A stretch of DNA of 64,000 nucleotides. It comes from JAEUNJ01 sp052035955. Lineage in GTDB: Bacteria > Pseudomonadota > Gammaproteobacteria > Burkholderiales > Rhodocyclaceae. The stretch is taken from the NCBI GenBank assembly GCA_052035955.1, contig JBPOHD010000017.1, positions 1 to 64,000 of the forward strand, written 5' to 3'. Both the position numbers and the translations under genes were made by a program. Positions within the stretch are counted from its first letter, which is position 1. Every line of letters begins with the position of its first letter. The notes below the pieces were generated by a model, which was not told the origin of the DNA, did no database searches, and worked only from the letters and a program-made list of their open reading frames with translations. This document shows positions 34,787 to 43,936 of this stretch, piece after piece.

Positions 34787-35178
34787 TGGTGGAGGCGGGG
34801 GGAATCGAACCCCCGTCCGCAAGCCCTCTACAGCCAGCCCTACATGCTTAGCCTCGTCGTTTGATTTGACCCGCAACCCGCCGCCGGGCAGGCTGGTTGC
34901 AGGCGAGCCGCTGGGTTTTCGTGGCGTTCCCCCGCGGCGAGGGACGCCCTTAGCTCACGTGAATGACGCTGCGACGGATCTTTGGCCCCCTCGGCTTGCG
35001 CCTCGGGGAGATCCGATCCGGCCCGTGAGCCGTCCGGTGCAGCGCCCGCAGGGATTAAGCTGCGAGAGCGAAACGCTCGTCGTTGGCGTTTGTGGTTTTC
35101 CAGATGGATTTACGAGGTGACTGGTCCTCGGCATGCACTGAACTGCTTCGCGACCCACGTCGAAACCAGGTCGCCCCC
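34787..35178 (-). ncRNA. ssrA: Transfer-messenger RNA
   Basis: A 392-base one-piece tmRNA on the minus strand. The 5' end GGGGGCG pairs with CGCCTCC before the terminal ACCA, giving a seven-pair tRNA-like acceptor, and the T-arm GGGGGTTCGATTCCCCC is intact. The tag frame reads GCC-AAC-GAC-GAG-CGT-TTC-GCT-CTC-GCA-GCT-TAA (forward strand about 35055-35087), that is ANDERFALAA then stop, with the alanine resume codon. It rescues stalled ribosomes with SmpB and marks products for proteolysis. The integrase next door suggests that its 3' end served as an attachment site. Confidence 0.96.
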
Positions 35179-35197
35179 AGTGTTTGGAACATTCATG

Positions 35198-35225
35198 AAG
35201 ATACGGCCGACGGTCGCATCTTCAA
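35198..35225 (-). promoter_or_regulatory. Probable promoter of ssrA
   Basis: On the minus strand TTGAAG (35220-35225), a 16-bp spacer and TATCTT (35198-35203) fit a sigma-70 promoter. Transcription would begin about 10-15 bases before the mature 5' end, leaving a short leader for RNase P to remove. Confidence 0.5.
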
Positions 35226-35251
35226 GGCCGCCAGTGTAGCACCCCGCAATC

Positions 35252-35905
35252 TCAGATGAGATCGAGGAGTTCGATCGGCTGGCCGATGACCCTGTCGGCC
35301 TGCCAGTCGTCGATGCCGGCCGCATCCTCCAGGTAACCCCAGGCCGCGGCTATCGCCAGGGTCCCGGCGGCGCGGCCGGCCTCGATGTCCCGGCGGTCGT
35401 CGCCGACGTAGAGGGCGCCAGCCGGGTCGGCACCGGCCAGGGCGCAGGCCATGAGGATGGGCAGGGGATGGGGTTTCGGGCGCGGACAGGTGTCGCCGCA
35501 GACCAGGCCGGCGGCACGGTCGCGAAGCCCCAGGCCCTCGGCGACGGCATTGGTGAAGCGCTGGGACTTGTTGGTGACGATCCCCCAGGGAATGCCCAGG
35601 GCGTCGAGGCGGTGCAGGACCTCGGCCATGCCGGGGAAGAGGGCCGTGCCCTCGCACAGGGCCGCCTCGTAGTGGTCCAGGAAGCGCCGTTGCAGTTCCG
35701 AGTAGGGGGCATCCTCGGGACCGAGGCCGAAGCCGACGCCCAGCATGCCGCGCGCACCCTTGGAGACGTGCGGCCGCAGCCTTTCCAGGGGCAGCGGCGG
35801 GCGACCTTCCTCGGCCAGCAGCCGGTTCAGGGCGCCGCCCAGGTCGGGGGCGGTGTCGGCCAGAGTGCCGTCCAGGTCGAAGAATACGGCGCTTGCCCCC
35901 GCCAT
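35252..35905 (-). CDS. gph: Phosphoglycolate phosphatase
   Basis: HAD-superfamily phosphatase of 217 residues removing phosphate from 2-phosphoglycolate. HAD motif I 'VFFDLDGTLADTAPD', motif II 'GIVTNKSQ', and motif III/IV 'KPHPLPILMACALA' with 'ALYVGDDRRDIEAGRAAG' are all present, as is the small helical cap. It begins one base after the ubiG stop, so both are on one transcript, as in many betaproteobacteria. Confidence 0.93.
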   Translation of the reverse strand: MAGASAVFFDLDGTLADTAPDLGGALNRLLAEEGRPPLPLERLRPHVSKGARGMLGVGFGLGPEDAPYSELQRRFLDHYEAALCEGTALFPGMAEVLHRLDALGIPWGIVTNKSQRFTNAVAEGLGLRDRAAGLVCGDTCPRPKPHPLPILMACALAGADPAGALYVGDDRRDIEAGRAAGTLAIAAAWGYLEDAAGIDDWQADRVIGQPIELLDLI

Positions 35906-35906
35906 G

Positions 35907-36614
35907 TCAGGATTCGCGGACGGCGCGCAGCAGGTAATTGACGTCGGTATCGCGGCCCAGGCCGTAGGTCTTCAGCAGCGGGTTGTAGCTCATGCCGACG
36001 ATCTCCTCCACCCTCAGCCCGGCGAGGCGGCAATGCCGGGACAACTCGGCCGGCCTGATGAATTTGGCATAGTCGTGGGTGCCGCGGGGAAGCAGGTTCA
36101 GCACGTACTCGGCGCCGATGACGGCCAGCAGGTAGGCCTTGGGATTGCGATTGATGGTGGACAGGAATACCTGGCCGCCGGGGCGGACGAGAGCGGCGCA
36201 GGCCCGCACCGTGCTGGCCGGGTCGGGCACGTGCTCGAGCATTTCGAGGCAGGTGACGACATCGAAGGCGCCCGGCGCCTCCGCTGCCAGCGCCTCGGCC
36301 GACACATGCCGGTAGTCCACCTGGCGGCCGCTTTCCAGCAGGTGAAGGCGCGCCACGCCGAGCGCCTTTTCCGAGCGGTCGATGCCGGTGACGCGGGCCC
36401 CGAGGCCGGCCATGCCTTCGCTGAGCAGCCCGCCGCCGCAGCCGATGTCTACCACGCGCCTGTCCTTGAGCCCGGCGTGGCGGTCTATCCAGGCCAGTCG
36501 CAGAGGATTGATGTCGTGCAGGGGCTTGAACTCGGAGGTCGGATCCCACCAGCGGTGGGCCAGGTCGCCGAACTTGGCCAGTTCCCCGGGATCGGCATTG
36601 AGGGTGTCGCTCAT
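35907..36614 (-). CDS. ubiG: Ubiquinone biosynthesis O-methyltransferase UbiG
   Basis: SAM-dependent methyltransferase of 235 residues that carries out both O-methylations in ubiquinone synthesis. The SAM motif is 'VVDIGCGGGLLSEGMAGLG', with 'VTGIDRSEKAL' next. The family-specific 'FKPLHDINPLRLAWI' and 'RGTHDYAKFIRPAELS' are intact. It precedes gph by one base. An intrinsic terminator sits just upstream, ending the ompA transcript. Confidence 0.96.
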   Translation of the reverse strand: MSDTLNADPGELAKFGDLAHRWWDPTSEFKPLHDINPLRLAWIDRHAGLKDRRVVDIGCGGGLLSEGMAGLGARVTGIDRSEKALGVARLHLLESGRQVDYRHVSAEALAAEAPGAFDVVTCLEMLEHVPDPASTVRACAALVRPGGQVFLSTINRNPKAYLLAVIGAEYVLNLLPRGTHDYAKFIRPAELSRHCRLAGLRVEEIVGMSYNPLLKTYGLGRDTDVNYLLRAVRES

Positions 36615-36632
36615 GGATGCTCCTGTGCAATG

Positions 36633-36662
36633 AAAAAAGCCCTGCGGGGCAGGGCTTTTTTC
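36633..36662. terminator. Bidirectional intrinsic terminator after the OmpA-family gene
   Basis: A perfect hairpin AAAAAAGCCCTGC / GCAGGGCTTTTTT with a 3-base loop has T-runs on both strands. It separates the OmpA-family gene from ubiG on the minus strand. Confidence 0.9.
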
Positions 36663-36681
36663 GGAAACGCCGGAAACCGGC

Positions 36682-37395
36682 TTATTGCTTGGTGCCGATG
36701 ACCTCGATCTCGACGCGGCGGTCGGGCTGCAGGCACTCGATGACCTTCTTGCTCTTGGCGCCCTTGCACTGGTCAGGCTTGGTGACCGGCTGCTTCTTGC
36801 CCTTGCCTTCGGTGTAGACCCGGTTCGGCTCGATGCCCTTGCCGACCAGATAGGCCTTGACCGACTCGGCGCGCTTTTCCGACAACACCTGGTTGTACTT
36901 GTCGGTGCCGAAGCGGTCGGCGTGGCCGACGGCGATGATCACTTCCAGCTTGATGCCCTTGATCTTGCCGGCCAGTTCGTCGAGCTTGGCCTTGCCTTCG
37001 GGCTTCAGGGTCGCCTTGTCGAAGTCGAACAGGGTGTCGGCGGCCAGGGTGATCTTCTGGGCGGCCGGCTTCGGCGTCGCGGCGGCGGCGGGCTTGGCCG
37101 GGGCAGCCGGGGCGGCGGCGACGGGCGGCTCGCACTTGGCCTTGGGCATCAGGTCCTTGTCGCACTCGCAGCCGACCGGGAACTGGCCCGCCATGGCGGC
37201 TTCGGCCGCGGCGGGTGTCCAGAAGCCGGTGCGCCAGCACAGGCCGAAACCGCTCTTGGCAACGAGGCCGCGCTGGTCGATCACGTAGGGCACGACGCCC
37301 TTGGTGTCGACGGGGGAGGATTGGGCGATGGCGGAACCGGCAACGTTGAAGAGGGCGGCGGCCACCACGGAAATTTTCACTAGGCTTTTGATCAT
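36682..37395 (-). CDS. OmpA-family outer-membrane/peptidoglycan-binding protein
   Basis: A 237-residue exported protein. It has a signal peptide (about 1-25, ending in AIAQ) and a short Cys-containing N-terminal part ('GLCWRTGFWTP', 'GCECDKDLM'). An Ala/Pro/Lys linker follows (about 95-120), then an OmpA C-terminal domain with 'TLFDFDKATLKPEGKAKLDEL', 'VGHADRFGTDKYNQVLSEKRAESV' and 'CLQPDRRVEIEV'. This domain binds diaminopimelate in peptidoglycan. It lacks the eight-stranded barrel of E. coli OmpA, so it is more like the short OmpA-like proteins of betaproteobacteria. The ATG at 37395 follows GAGGGAG. Confidence 0.9.
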   Translation of the reverse strand: MIKSLVKISVVAAALFNVAGSAIAQSSPVDTKGVVPYVIDQRGLVAKSGFGLCWRTGFWTPAAAEAAMAGQFPVGCECDKDLMPKAKCEPPVAAAPAAPAKPAAAATPKPAAQKITLAADTLFDFDKATLKPEGKAKLDELAGKIKGIKLEVIIAVGHADRFGTDKYNQVLSEKRAESVKAYLVGKGIEPNRVYTEGKGKKQPVTKPDQCKGAKSKKVIECLQPDRRVEIEVIGTKQ

Positions 37396-37469
37396 GTTCT
37401 CCCTCGATGGTAAGAGAAGTTTTTCGAACGCGCCCGGTACCGCAGGCATCAACCAAGCATAAACGGGGC

Positions 37470-38813
37470 TCAACTGGAAAGCTTATTTTGCCACAAGCTC
37501 ACCGTGTCAAGCAATTGATCTTCTTGAATGCCGGTCAGCCGACCCTTGCGAAGCCGGCATTCGCCCCGCACCCAGACGGCGCCGACCTGCTCGCGACCGG
37601 CCACGTAGACCAGGTGGGAGACCGGATCGAAAACCGGGCCGAGGAACCATTCGTCCAGGCGCACGGCGCACAGGTCGGCCTCCTTGCCGGGCTCTATGGA
37701 ACCGATCCGGTCGTCCAGGCCCAGGGCCTCGGCACCGTGCAGCGTCGCCATCGCCAGGACCCGATGGGCGTCCAGTGCGGCCGCATCTCCCGTCCCGGCC
37801 TTGGCCAGCAGGGCGGCATGGCGCATCTCGTGAAAGAGGTCGAGCCGGTTGTTGCTGGCCGCGCCGTCGGTACCCAGCCCGACCCGCAATCCCTGCGCGT
37901 CGAGGGCCGGGACCGGCGCGATGCCGCTCCCCAGCTTCATGTTGGAGGTGGGGCAATGGGCCACCGATGAACCGGTTTCGGCGAGCAGGGCGATCTCGTC
38001 GGCCTCAAGATGAACGGCGTGGACCGCGATCAGGCCGGGCCCCAGCAGGCCCAGCCGACGCAGTCGTTCCAGGGGGCGAACGCCGTGCAGGCGGACGCTG
38101 TCGCGGATTTCGTCCCCGGTCTCGTGGACATGGATGTGGATGGGAATCTCGAGCTGGGCGGCCAGGGTCGCAATCCGCTCGAATGTCCGGTCCGACACCG
38201 TGTAGGGAGCATGGGGGGCCATGCAGAAGGACACCAGGGGGTCGCCCAGGAGGCTGTCGCGGACGGCCAGGCCCTTGCGCAGGTAATCGTCCGCATCCGT
38301 GCCGTAACGGGTGGGAAATTCGAAAGCGAGGATGCCCAGGGCGGCGCGGATGCCCACGGCACGGGACGCCCGGGCGGCCTCCTCGGGATGGAAGTACATG
38401 TCGTTGAAGCAGGTGATGCCGCCGCGCAGCATCTCGGCGGCGGCCAGCAGGGTGCCGTCGAAGACGAAGTCGGGGCCGACGAATCGCCCCTCGGCCGGCC
38501 ATATCCGCTCCTTCAGCCAGGCCATGAGGGGCAGGTCGTCCGCGTAACCGCGCAGCAGCGCCATCGCGGCATGGGTATGCAGATTGACCAGTCCCGGGAT
38601 CAGCACGTGCCCGGGCAGGCTTTCCCGGACCCTGGGCGAATAGCGGTGCGCCGCCTCGGCGGCCGGCAGTACGTCGAGAATCCGGCCGCCATCGATGGCG
38701 ACTGCGTGGCCGGCCAGGGCCTCGGCTGCGGGACGCACCGGGACCACCCATCCGGCCTCCAGGATCAGGTCGATGGCCCGGGGTCCCCCGGGGGGCTGGG
38801 TTTCGCGCGACAT
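37470..38813 (-). CDS. mtaD: Amidohydrolase, MTA/S-adenosylhomocysteine deaminase-like (TRZ/ATZ family)
   Basis: A 447-residue metal-dependent deaminase of the chlorohydrolase group. Metal ligands are visible in 'LVNLHTHAAMALLRG', the 'HIHVHETGDEI' block, 'AVHAVHLEADEI' and 'GLGTDGAASNN'. The family deaminates adenosine derivatives such as S-adenosylhomocysteine or methylthioadenosine, and in this gene neighbourhood is usually named so; the true substrate is not proven by sequence. The ATG at 38813 begins the domain proper. An upstream extension would run into the gyrA leader region. Confidence 0.85.
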   Translation of the reverse strand: MSRETQPPGGPRAIDLILEAGWVVPVRPAAEALAGHAVAIDGGRILDVLPAAEAAHRYSPRVRESLPGHVLIPGLVNLHTHAAMALLRGYADDLPLMAWLKERIWPAEGRFVGPDFVFDGTLLAAAEMLRGGITCFNDMYFHPEEAARASRAVGIRAALGILAFEFPTRYGTDADDYLRKGLAVRDSLLGDPLVSFCMAPHAPYTVSDRTFERIATLAAQLEIPIHIHVHETGDEIRDSVRLHGVRPLERLRRLGLLGPGLIAVHAVHLEADEIALLAETGSSVAHCPTSNMKLGSGIAPVPALDAQGLRVGLGTDGAASNNRLDLFHEMRHAALLAKAGTGDAAALDAHRVLAMATLHGAEALGLDDRIGSIEPGKEADLCAVRLDEWFLGPVFDPVSHLVYVAGREQVGAVWVRGECRLRKGRLTGIQEDQLLDTVSLWQNKLSS

Positions 38814-38950
38814 GGGCGCGATTAGACCGGAAAAAAATCTTTCCGACAATGGCTTAGCGTCGAAACCTGCGATGTCGCCGGAAGCCGGCCGGGGATGTCG
38901 CGGACGGGTCTTCCGGAGCGCGCGGCGGACCCCGGCGAGGGACCCCGCCA

Positions 38951-38959
38951 TGCTAAAAT
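38951..38959 (+). promoter_or_regulatory. Possible extended -10 promoter of gyrA
   Basis: TG-C-TAAAAT is an extended -10 element 83 bases before the gyrA start. No good -35 is seen at the right distance, which extended -10 promoters tolerate. Start expected near 38966. Confidence 0.35.
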
Positions 38960-39041
38960 CGCGGTCTTTTCACGCCGTCGCCTCGTCGCTCCGACAGTGC
39001 CTCTCTAGCCGCGCCCGACCCCGCAGGATCCCCCGCCCGCC

Positions 39042-41585
39042 ATGACGTCCTTCGCCAAAGAAACCCTGCCCATCAGCCTCGAAGAGGAGATGCGCCACTC
39101 CTACCTCGACTACGCCATGAGCGTGATCGTGGGGCGGGCCCTGCCGGACGTGCGGGATGGCCTGAAACCGGTCCATCGGCGCGTGCTTTTCGCCATGCAC
39201 GAGGCCAACATCGCCTGGAACAGGCCCTACGTGAAGTGCGCCCGGGTGGTCGGCGACGTGATGGGCAAATACCACCCCCACGGCGACTCGGCGATCTACG
39301 ACACCCTGGTCCGCATGGCCCAGGACTTCTCCCTGCGCTACACGCTGGTGGACGGGCAGGGCAACTTCGGTTCCATCGACGGCGACAATGCGGCGGCGAT
39401 GCGTTACACCGAGTGCCGCCTCGACCGCATCGCCTCCGAACTGACGGCAGACATCGACAAGGAAACCGTCGATTTCCAGCCCAACTACGACGGCAAGGAA
39501 CAGGAACCCACGGTCCTGCCCTCGAAGATCCCCAACCTGCTGATCAATGGCAGCGCCGGCATCGCCGTCGGCATGGCCACCAACATCCCGCCCCACAACC
39601 TGGTGGAAGTGGTGGATGCCTGCCTGGCCCTGCTCGACAACCCGGCCATCGACATCGAGGACCTGATCAAGATCGTCCCGGCGCCGGACTTTCCCACCGC
39701 CGGCCTCATCTATGGCCTGTCTGGGGTGCGCGAAGGCTACCTCACCGGCCGGGGCCGCGTCGTCATGCGCGCCCGCACCCATTTCGAGGACCTCGAGAAG
39801 GGCAACAGGCAGGCCATCATCGTCGACGAGCTGCCCTACCAGGTGAACAAGAAGTCCCTGCTCGAGAAGATCGCCGAACTGGTCAACGAAAAGAAGATCG
39901 AGGGAATCTCCCACCTTCAGGACGAGTCGGACAAGTCCGGCATGCGCGTGGTGATCGAACTCAAGCGCGGCGAAGTGCCCGAGGTGGTGCTCAACAACCT
40001 CTACAAGCAGACCCAGCTCCAGGATACTTTCGGCATGAACATGGTGGCCCTGGTCGATGGCCGCCCGCAGTTGCTGAACCTCAAGCAGATGCTGGAGTGC
40101 TTCCTGTCCCATCGGCGCGAGGTGGTGACGCGGCGCACCGTGTTCGAATTGCGCAAGGCGCGGGAGCGGGGCCACCTGCTGGAAGGCCTGGCCGTCGCGC
40201 TGTCCAACGTGGACGAGATCATCGCCCTGATCAAGGCGGCGCCGACGCCGGCCGATGCCAAGCGGGAGTTGATGGCCCGCACCTGGCGCTCGGCCCTGGT
40301 CGAGGAGATGCTCGCCCGGGCTTCCGCGGAGGCCTCCCGGCCGGAAGGGCTGGCGCCCGAATTCGGCCTCTCCCGGCGCGGCTACCTGCTCTCCGACGCC
40401 CAGGCCCAGGCCATCCTGGAACTGCGCCTGCAACGCCTGACGGGCCTCGAGCAGGACAAGATCGTCAGCGAGTACAAGGAAGTCATGGAGCAGATCGCCG
40501 ACCTGCTGGACATCCTCGCGCGGCCCGAGCGCATCACCCGCATCATCGGCGACGAACTGGCCGCCATCAAGACCCAGTTCGGCGACAAGCGGCGCTCCGA
40601 GATCGTCCTCCAGACCGCCGACATCAACCTCGAGGACCTGATTGCCCGGGAGGACATGGTCGTCACCCTGTCCCACACCGGCTACGTCAAGCGCCAGCCC
40701 CTGGACGACTACCGGACCCAGAAGCGCGGTGGCCGCGGCAAGAAGGCGGCCGACATCAAGGAAGACGATTTCGTGGACCGGCTGTTCATCGCCAACACCC
40801 ACGACTACATCCTCTGCTTCTCCAGCCGGGGCCGCGTCTACTGGCTCAAAGTCTACGAAGTGCCGGAAGGCACCCGCGGCTCGCGCGGCAAGCCCATCGT
40901 CAATCTCTTCCCCCTGGAGGAGAACGAGAAGATCACGGCCATCCTGCCGGTCAAGGAGTTCGACGAGAACCATTTCGTCTTCATGGCCACGGCCATGGGC
41001 ACGGTGAAGAAGACCCCGCTGACCGAGTTCTCGAATCCCCGCAAGGCGGGCATCATCGCCGTTGCCCTGGACGACGGCGACTACCTGATCGGCGTCTCCA
41101 TCACCGACGGTGCCTGCGACGTCATGCTCTTTTCCGACGCCGGCAAGGCCGTTCGCTTCGAGGAGGGCGACGTGCGTCCCATGGGCCGCACCGCCCGCGG
41201 CGTGCGCGGCATGATGCTCGAGGACGAACAGAGCGTCATCTGCATGCTGGTCGCCCAGGGCGAGGAGATGAACGTGCTCACCGCCACCGAGAACGGTTTC
41301 GGCAAGCGCACCCCCATCGCCGAATATACGAAGCACGGCCGCGGCACCAAGGGCATGATCGCCATCAGCACGTCGGAGCGCAACGGCAAGGTCGTCGGCG
41401 CGGTGCTGGTCCGGCCCGACGACGAAGTGATGCTGATTTCCACCGGCGGCGTGATGATCCGCACCAAGGTCCAGCAGGTGCGCGAGACCAGCCGCTCCGC
41501 CCAGGGCGTGACACTGATTTCCCTCGATGACGGCACCCGTCTGGCCGGCATCGAGAAAGTTATCGAAACCGACGAAGAGGAGTAA
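39042..41585 (+). CDS. gyrA: DNA gyrase subunit A
   Basis: A type II topoisomerase subunit of 847 residues that introduces negative supercoils with GyrB. The active-site tyrosine lies in 'AAMRYTECRL' near 123. The quinolone region 'KYHPHGDSAIYDTLVRMAQ' keeps the wild-type Ser and Asp at the positions equal to E. coli 83 and 87. The C-terminal DNA-wrapping domain contains the GyrA box as 'QKRGGRGKK' and ends in an acidic tail (TDEEE). serC follows 4 bases after the stop. Confidence 0.98.
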   Translation: MTSFAKETLPISLEEEMRHSYLDYAMSVIVGRALPDVRDGLKPVHRRVLFAMHEANIAWNRPYVKCARVVGDVMGKYHPHGDSAIYDTLVRMAQDFSLRYTLVDGQGNFGSIDGDNAAAMRYTECRLDRIASELTADIDKETVDFQPNYDGKEQEPTVLPSKIPNLLINGSAGIAVGMATNIPPHNLVEVVDACLALLDNPAIDIEDLIKIVPAPDFPTAGLIYGLSGVREGYLTGRGRVVMRARTHFEDLEKGNRQAIIVDELPYQVNKKSLLEKIAELVNEKKIEGISHLQDESDKSGMRVVIELKRGEVPEVVLNNLYKQTQLQDTFGMNMVALVDGRPQLLNLKQMLECFLSHRREVVTRRTVFELRKARERGHLLEGLAVALSNVDEIIALIKAAPTPADAKRELMARTWRSALVEEMLARASAEASRPEGLAPEFGLSRRGYLLSDAQAQAILELRLQRLTGLEQDKIVSEYKEVMEQIADLLDILARPERITRIIGDELAAIKTQFGDKRRSEIVLQTADINLEDLIAREDMVVTLSHTGYVKRQPLDDYRTQKRGGRGKKAADIKEDDFVDRLFIANTHDYILCFSSRGRVYWLKVYEVPEGTRGSRGKPIVNLFPLEENEKITAILPVKEFDENHFVFMATAMGTVKKTPLTEFSNPRKAGIIAVALDDGDYLIGVSITDGACDVMLFSDAGKAVRFEEGDVRPMGRTARGVRGMMLEDEQSVICMLVAQGEEMNVLTATENGFGKRTPIAEYTKHGRGTKGMIAISTSERNGKVVGAVLVRPDDEVMLISTGGVMIRTKVQQVRETSRSAQGVTLISLDDGTRLAGIEKVIETDEEE

Positions 41586-41589
41586 TCGC

Positions 41590-42672
41590 ATGGCCCGAGT
41601 GTTCAATTTCAGCGCCGGCCCCGCCGCGCTGCCCGAAGAAGTCCTGAAGCAGGCTGCCGAGGAGATGCTCGATTGGCGTGGTTCAGGCCAGTCGGTCATG
41701 GAAATGAGCCACCGGGGCAAGGAATTCATCGGCATTGCCGAAGCCGCCGAGGCCGACCTGCGCGAGCTGATGGGCATCCCCGCCAACTACAAGGTGCTCT
41801 TCCTCCAGGGCGGCGCCACCCTGCAGTTCGAGATGATCCCCATCAACCTGCTGCGCGGGAAGGCGGGCGCCGACTACGTGCATACCGGCGAGTGGGCCAA
41901 GAAGGCGATCAAGGAAGCCAAGGCCTTCTGCCACGTGAACGTGGCCGCCAGCGCCGAGGACAAGAGCTTCTCTTACGCCCCGGCCCAGGCCGACTGGAAG
42001 CTCGACAAGGATGCCGCCTACGTCCATTACACCGCCAACGAGACCATCGGCGGCGTCGAGTTCCACTGGACGCCGGACACTGGCGAGGTTCCGCTGGTCT
42101 GCGACATGTCGTCCAACATCCTGTCGAAGCCGGTGGATGTGTCCCGGTACGGCCTCATCTATGCCGGCGCCCAGAAGAACATCGGCCCGGCGGGGCTAAC
42201 CATCGTCATCGTCCGCGACGACCTGATCGGCAAGGCCGTCCCGACCCCGCCGACCATGCTGGACTACAAGATCCACGCCGACGCGGATTCGATGTACAAC
42301 ACGCCGCCCACCTATGCGATCTACATCGCAGGGCTGGTGTTCCAGCTCCTCAAGAGGACCGGTGGCCTGGCCGCGGCCGAGCAGCGCAACGTCGAGAAGG
42401 CCGGACTGCTCTACGACTACCTGGATTCCACCGACTTCTACCGGAACCCGGTCGCCAAGGCGGACCGCTCCCGCATGAACGTTCCCTTCACCCTCAAGGA
42501 TGCGGCCTTCGACGAGGAGTTCCTCAAGGGTGCCAAGGCGCGCGGCATGGTGCAGCTGAAGGGCCATCGCTCCGTCGGCGGCATGCGGGCCTCCATCTAC
42601 AACGCCATGCCCATCGAGGGCGTCAGGGCGCTGGTGGAGTACATGAAGGAATTCGCGGCTTCCAAGGGCTGA
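41590..42672 (+). CDS. serC: Phosphoserine aminotransferase
   Basis: PLP enzyme of 360 residues making 3-phosphoserine (and phospho-hydroxythreonine for vitamin B6). The start 'RVFNFSAGPAALPEEVL', the PLP lysine region 'GLIYAGAQKNIGPAGLTIVIVR' and the C-terminal 'GHRSVGGMRASIYNAMPIEGV' are typical. The ATG at 41590 lies 4 bases after gyrA; earlier in-frame codons are inside gyrA. Confidence 0.97.
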   Translation: MARVFNFSAGPAALPEEVLKQAAEEMLDWRGSGQSVMEMSHRGKEFIGIAEAAEADLRELMGIPANYKVLFLQGGATLQFEMIPINLLRGKAGADYVHTGEWAKKAIKEAKAFCHVNVAASAEDKSFSYAPAQADWKLDKDAAYVHYTANETIGGVEFHWTPDTGEVPLVCDMSSNILSKPVDVSRYGLIYAGAQKNIGPAGLTIVIVRDDLIGKAVPTPPTMLDYKIHADADSMYNTPPTYAIYIAGLVFQLLKRTGGLAAAEQRNVEKAGLLYDYLDSTDFYRNPVAKADRSRMNVPFTLKDAAFDEEFLKGAKARGMVQLKGHRSVGGMRASIYNAMPIEGVRALVEYMKEFAASKG

Positions 42673-42679
42673 TCACATC

Positions 42680-43864
42680 ATGGCTGACCAATTCCAGATC
42701 CTCATCCTCAATGCCATCTCCGCCACCGGACTGAAGCGCCTGCCTGCCGAGCGCTACGTCACCGGCAAGGAGATCGCCAAGCCCGATGCCATCCTGGTCC
42801 GTTCCGCGGACATGCATGCCATGGACATTCCGAAGAGCGTCCTGGCCATCGGCCGGGCCGGCTCGGGGACCAACAACATTCCCGTCAAGGCCATGTCCGC
42901 CCGCGGCGTGCCGGTATTCAACGCTCCCGGGGCGAACGCCAACGCGGTCAAGGAACTCGTCCTGGCCGGCATGCTGATGGCCGCCCGCAACATCGGCGGC
43001 GCCATGAGGTTCGTCTCCGGCCTGGATCCGGCGGATCCCGAGATGGAGAAGAAGGTCGAGGGCGGCAAGAAGACCTATGCCGGCTACGAGCTGGCGGGCC
43101 ATACCCTCGGCGTCATCGGCCTCGGCAAGATCGGCTGCCTGGTGGCCGACGCCGCCATCAAGATGGGCATGCACGTGATCGGCTACGACCCGGAGATCAC
43201 GGTCGATGCCGCCTGGAGCCTGCCTTCCCAGGTGAAGAAGGCCAATACCCTGAACGACGTGCTCAAACACGCCGACTTCATGACCCTGCACGTGCCCCTG
43301 GTCGATGCAACGCGCAAGATGATCAACGCCAAGTCGCTTGAAACCATGAAGCACGGCGCCGTGCTGCTCAACTTCGCCCGCGAGGGCGTGGTCGAGGAGG
43401 CGGCGGTGCTGGCGGCCCTCGAGTCCAAGAAACTCTCGACCTACGTCTGCGATTTTCCCAGCGCCCACGTGAACAACCACCCGAAGGTCATCGCCCTGCC
43501 CCACCTGGGCGCCTCCACCGCCGAGGCCGAGGAGAACTGCGCGGCCATGGTGGCCGACCAAGTGCGCGACTTCCTCCAGGACGGCAACATCCAGAACGCG
43601 GTGAATTTCCCCAACGTGGTCATGCCGCGCGAATCGGGTTTCCGCCTCGCCATCGCCAACGCCAACGTTCCCAACATGGTGGGCCAGATCTCGACCGCCA
43701 TGGCCGAGGCCAAGCTCAACATCCACAACATGATGAACAAGTCGAAGGGCGACGTGGCCTACACCCTGGTGGACGTGGATAGCAAGGTGCCGAAGAAGGT
43801 GGTCGACGCCATCGCGAAGATCGAGGGCGTGCTGCACGTCCGTTACCTGCCGGTCGAATCCTGA
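42680..43864 (+). CDS. serA: D-3-phosphoglycerate dehydrogenase
   Basis: NAD-dependent dehydrogenase of 394 residues for the first step of serine synthesis. The Rossmann motif 'LGVIGLGKIGCLVADAA', the catalytic Arg region 'LNFAREGVVEE' and the His region 'LPHLGASTAEAEENCA' are present. A C-terminal ACT domain (about 318-394) suggests serine control. It is followed by chorismate genes, forming the usual serC-serA-pheA order. Confidence 0.94.
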   Translation: MADQFQILILNAISATGLKRLPAERYVTGKEIAKPDAILVRSADMHAMDIPKSVLAIGRAGSGTNNIPVKAMSARGVPVFNAPGANANAVKELVLAGMLMAARNIGGAMRFVSGLDPADPEMEKKVEGGKKTYAGYELAGHTLGVIGLGKIGCLVADAAIKMGMHVIGYDPEITVDAAWSLPSQVKKANTLNDVLKHADFMTLHVPLVDATRKMINAKSLETMKHGAVLLNFAREGVVEEAAVLAALESKKLSTYVCDFPSAHVNNHPKVIALPHLGASTAEAEENCAAMVADQVRDFLQDGNIQNAVNFPNVVMPRESGFRLAIANANVPNMVGQISTAMAEAKLNIHNMMNKSKGDVAYTLVDVDSKVPKKVVDAIAKIEGVLHVRYLPVES

Positions 43865-43936
43865 CACCGGCGCGGGCGGCGCATCCGGGAGTTCCTGCCC
43901 CGGGTCGCCGCCCGAATATTCTCCGACGGGGGTTGG

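Noticed and set aside
27340..34787. A second copy of the ssrA 3' end marking the far edge of the island
   Set aside because: Reading the region by eye gave only short, GC-driven similarities such as TTCGAAC near 28.36 kb; none extends far enough to be called an att site.
38970..41786. 938-codon open frame on the minus strand opposite gyrA
   Set aside because: It mirrors gyrA codons, with His/Asp/Gly-rich runs typical of antisense to high-GC genes, and contains no domain. gyrA is certain.
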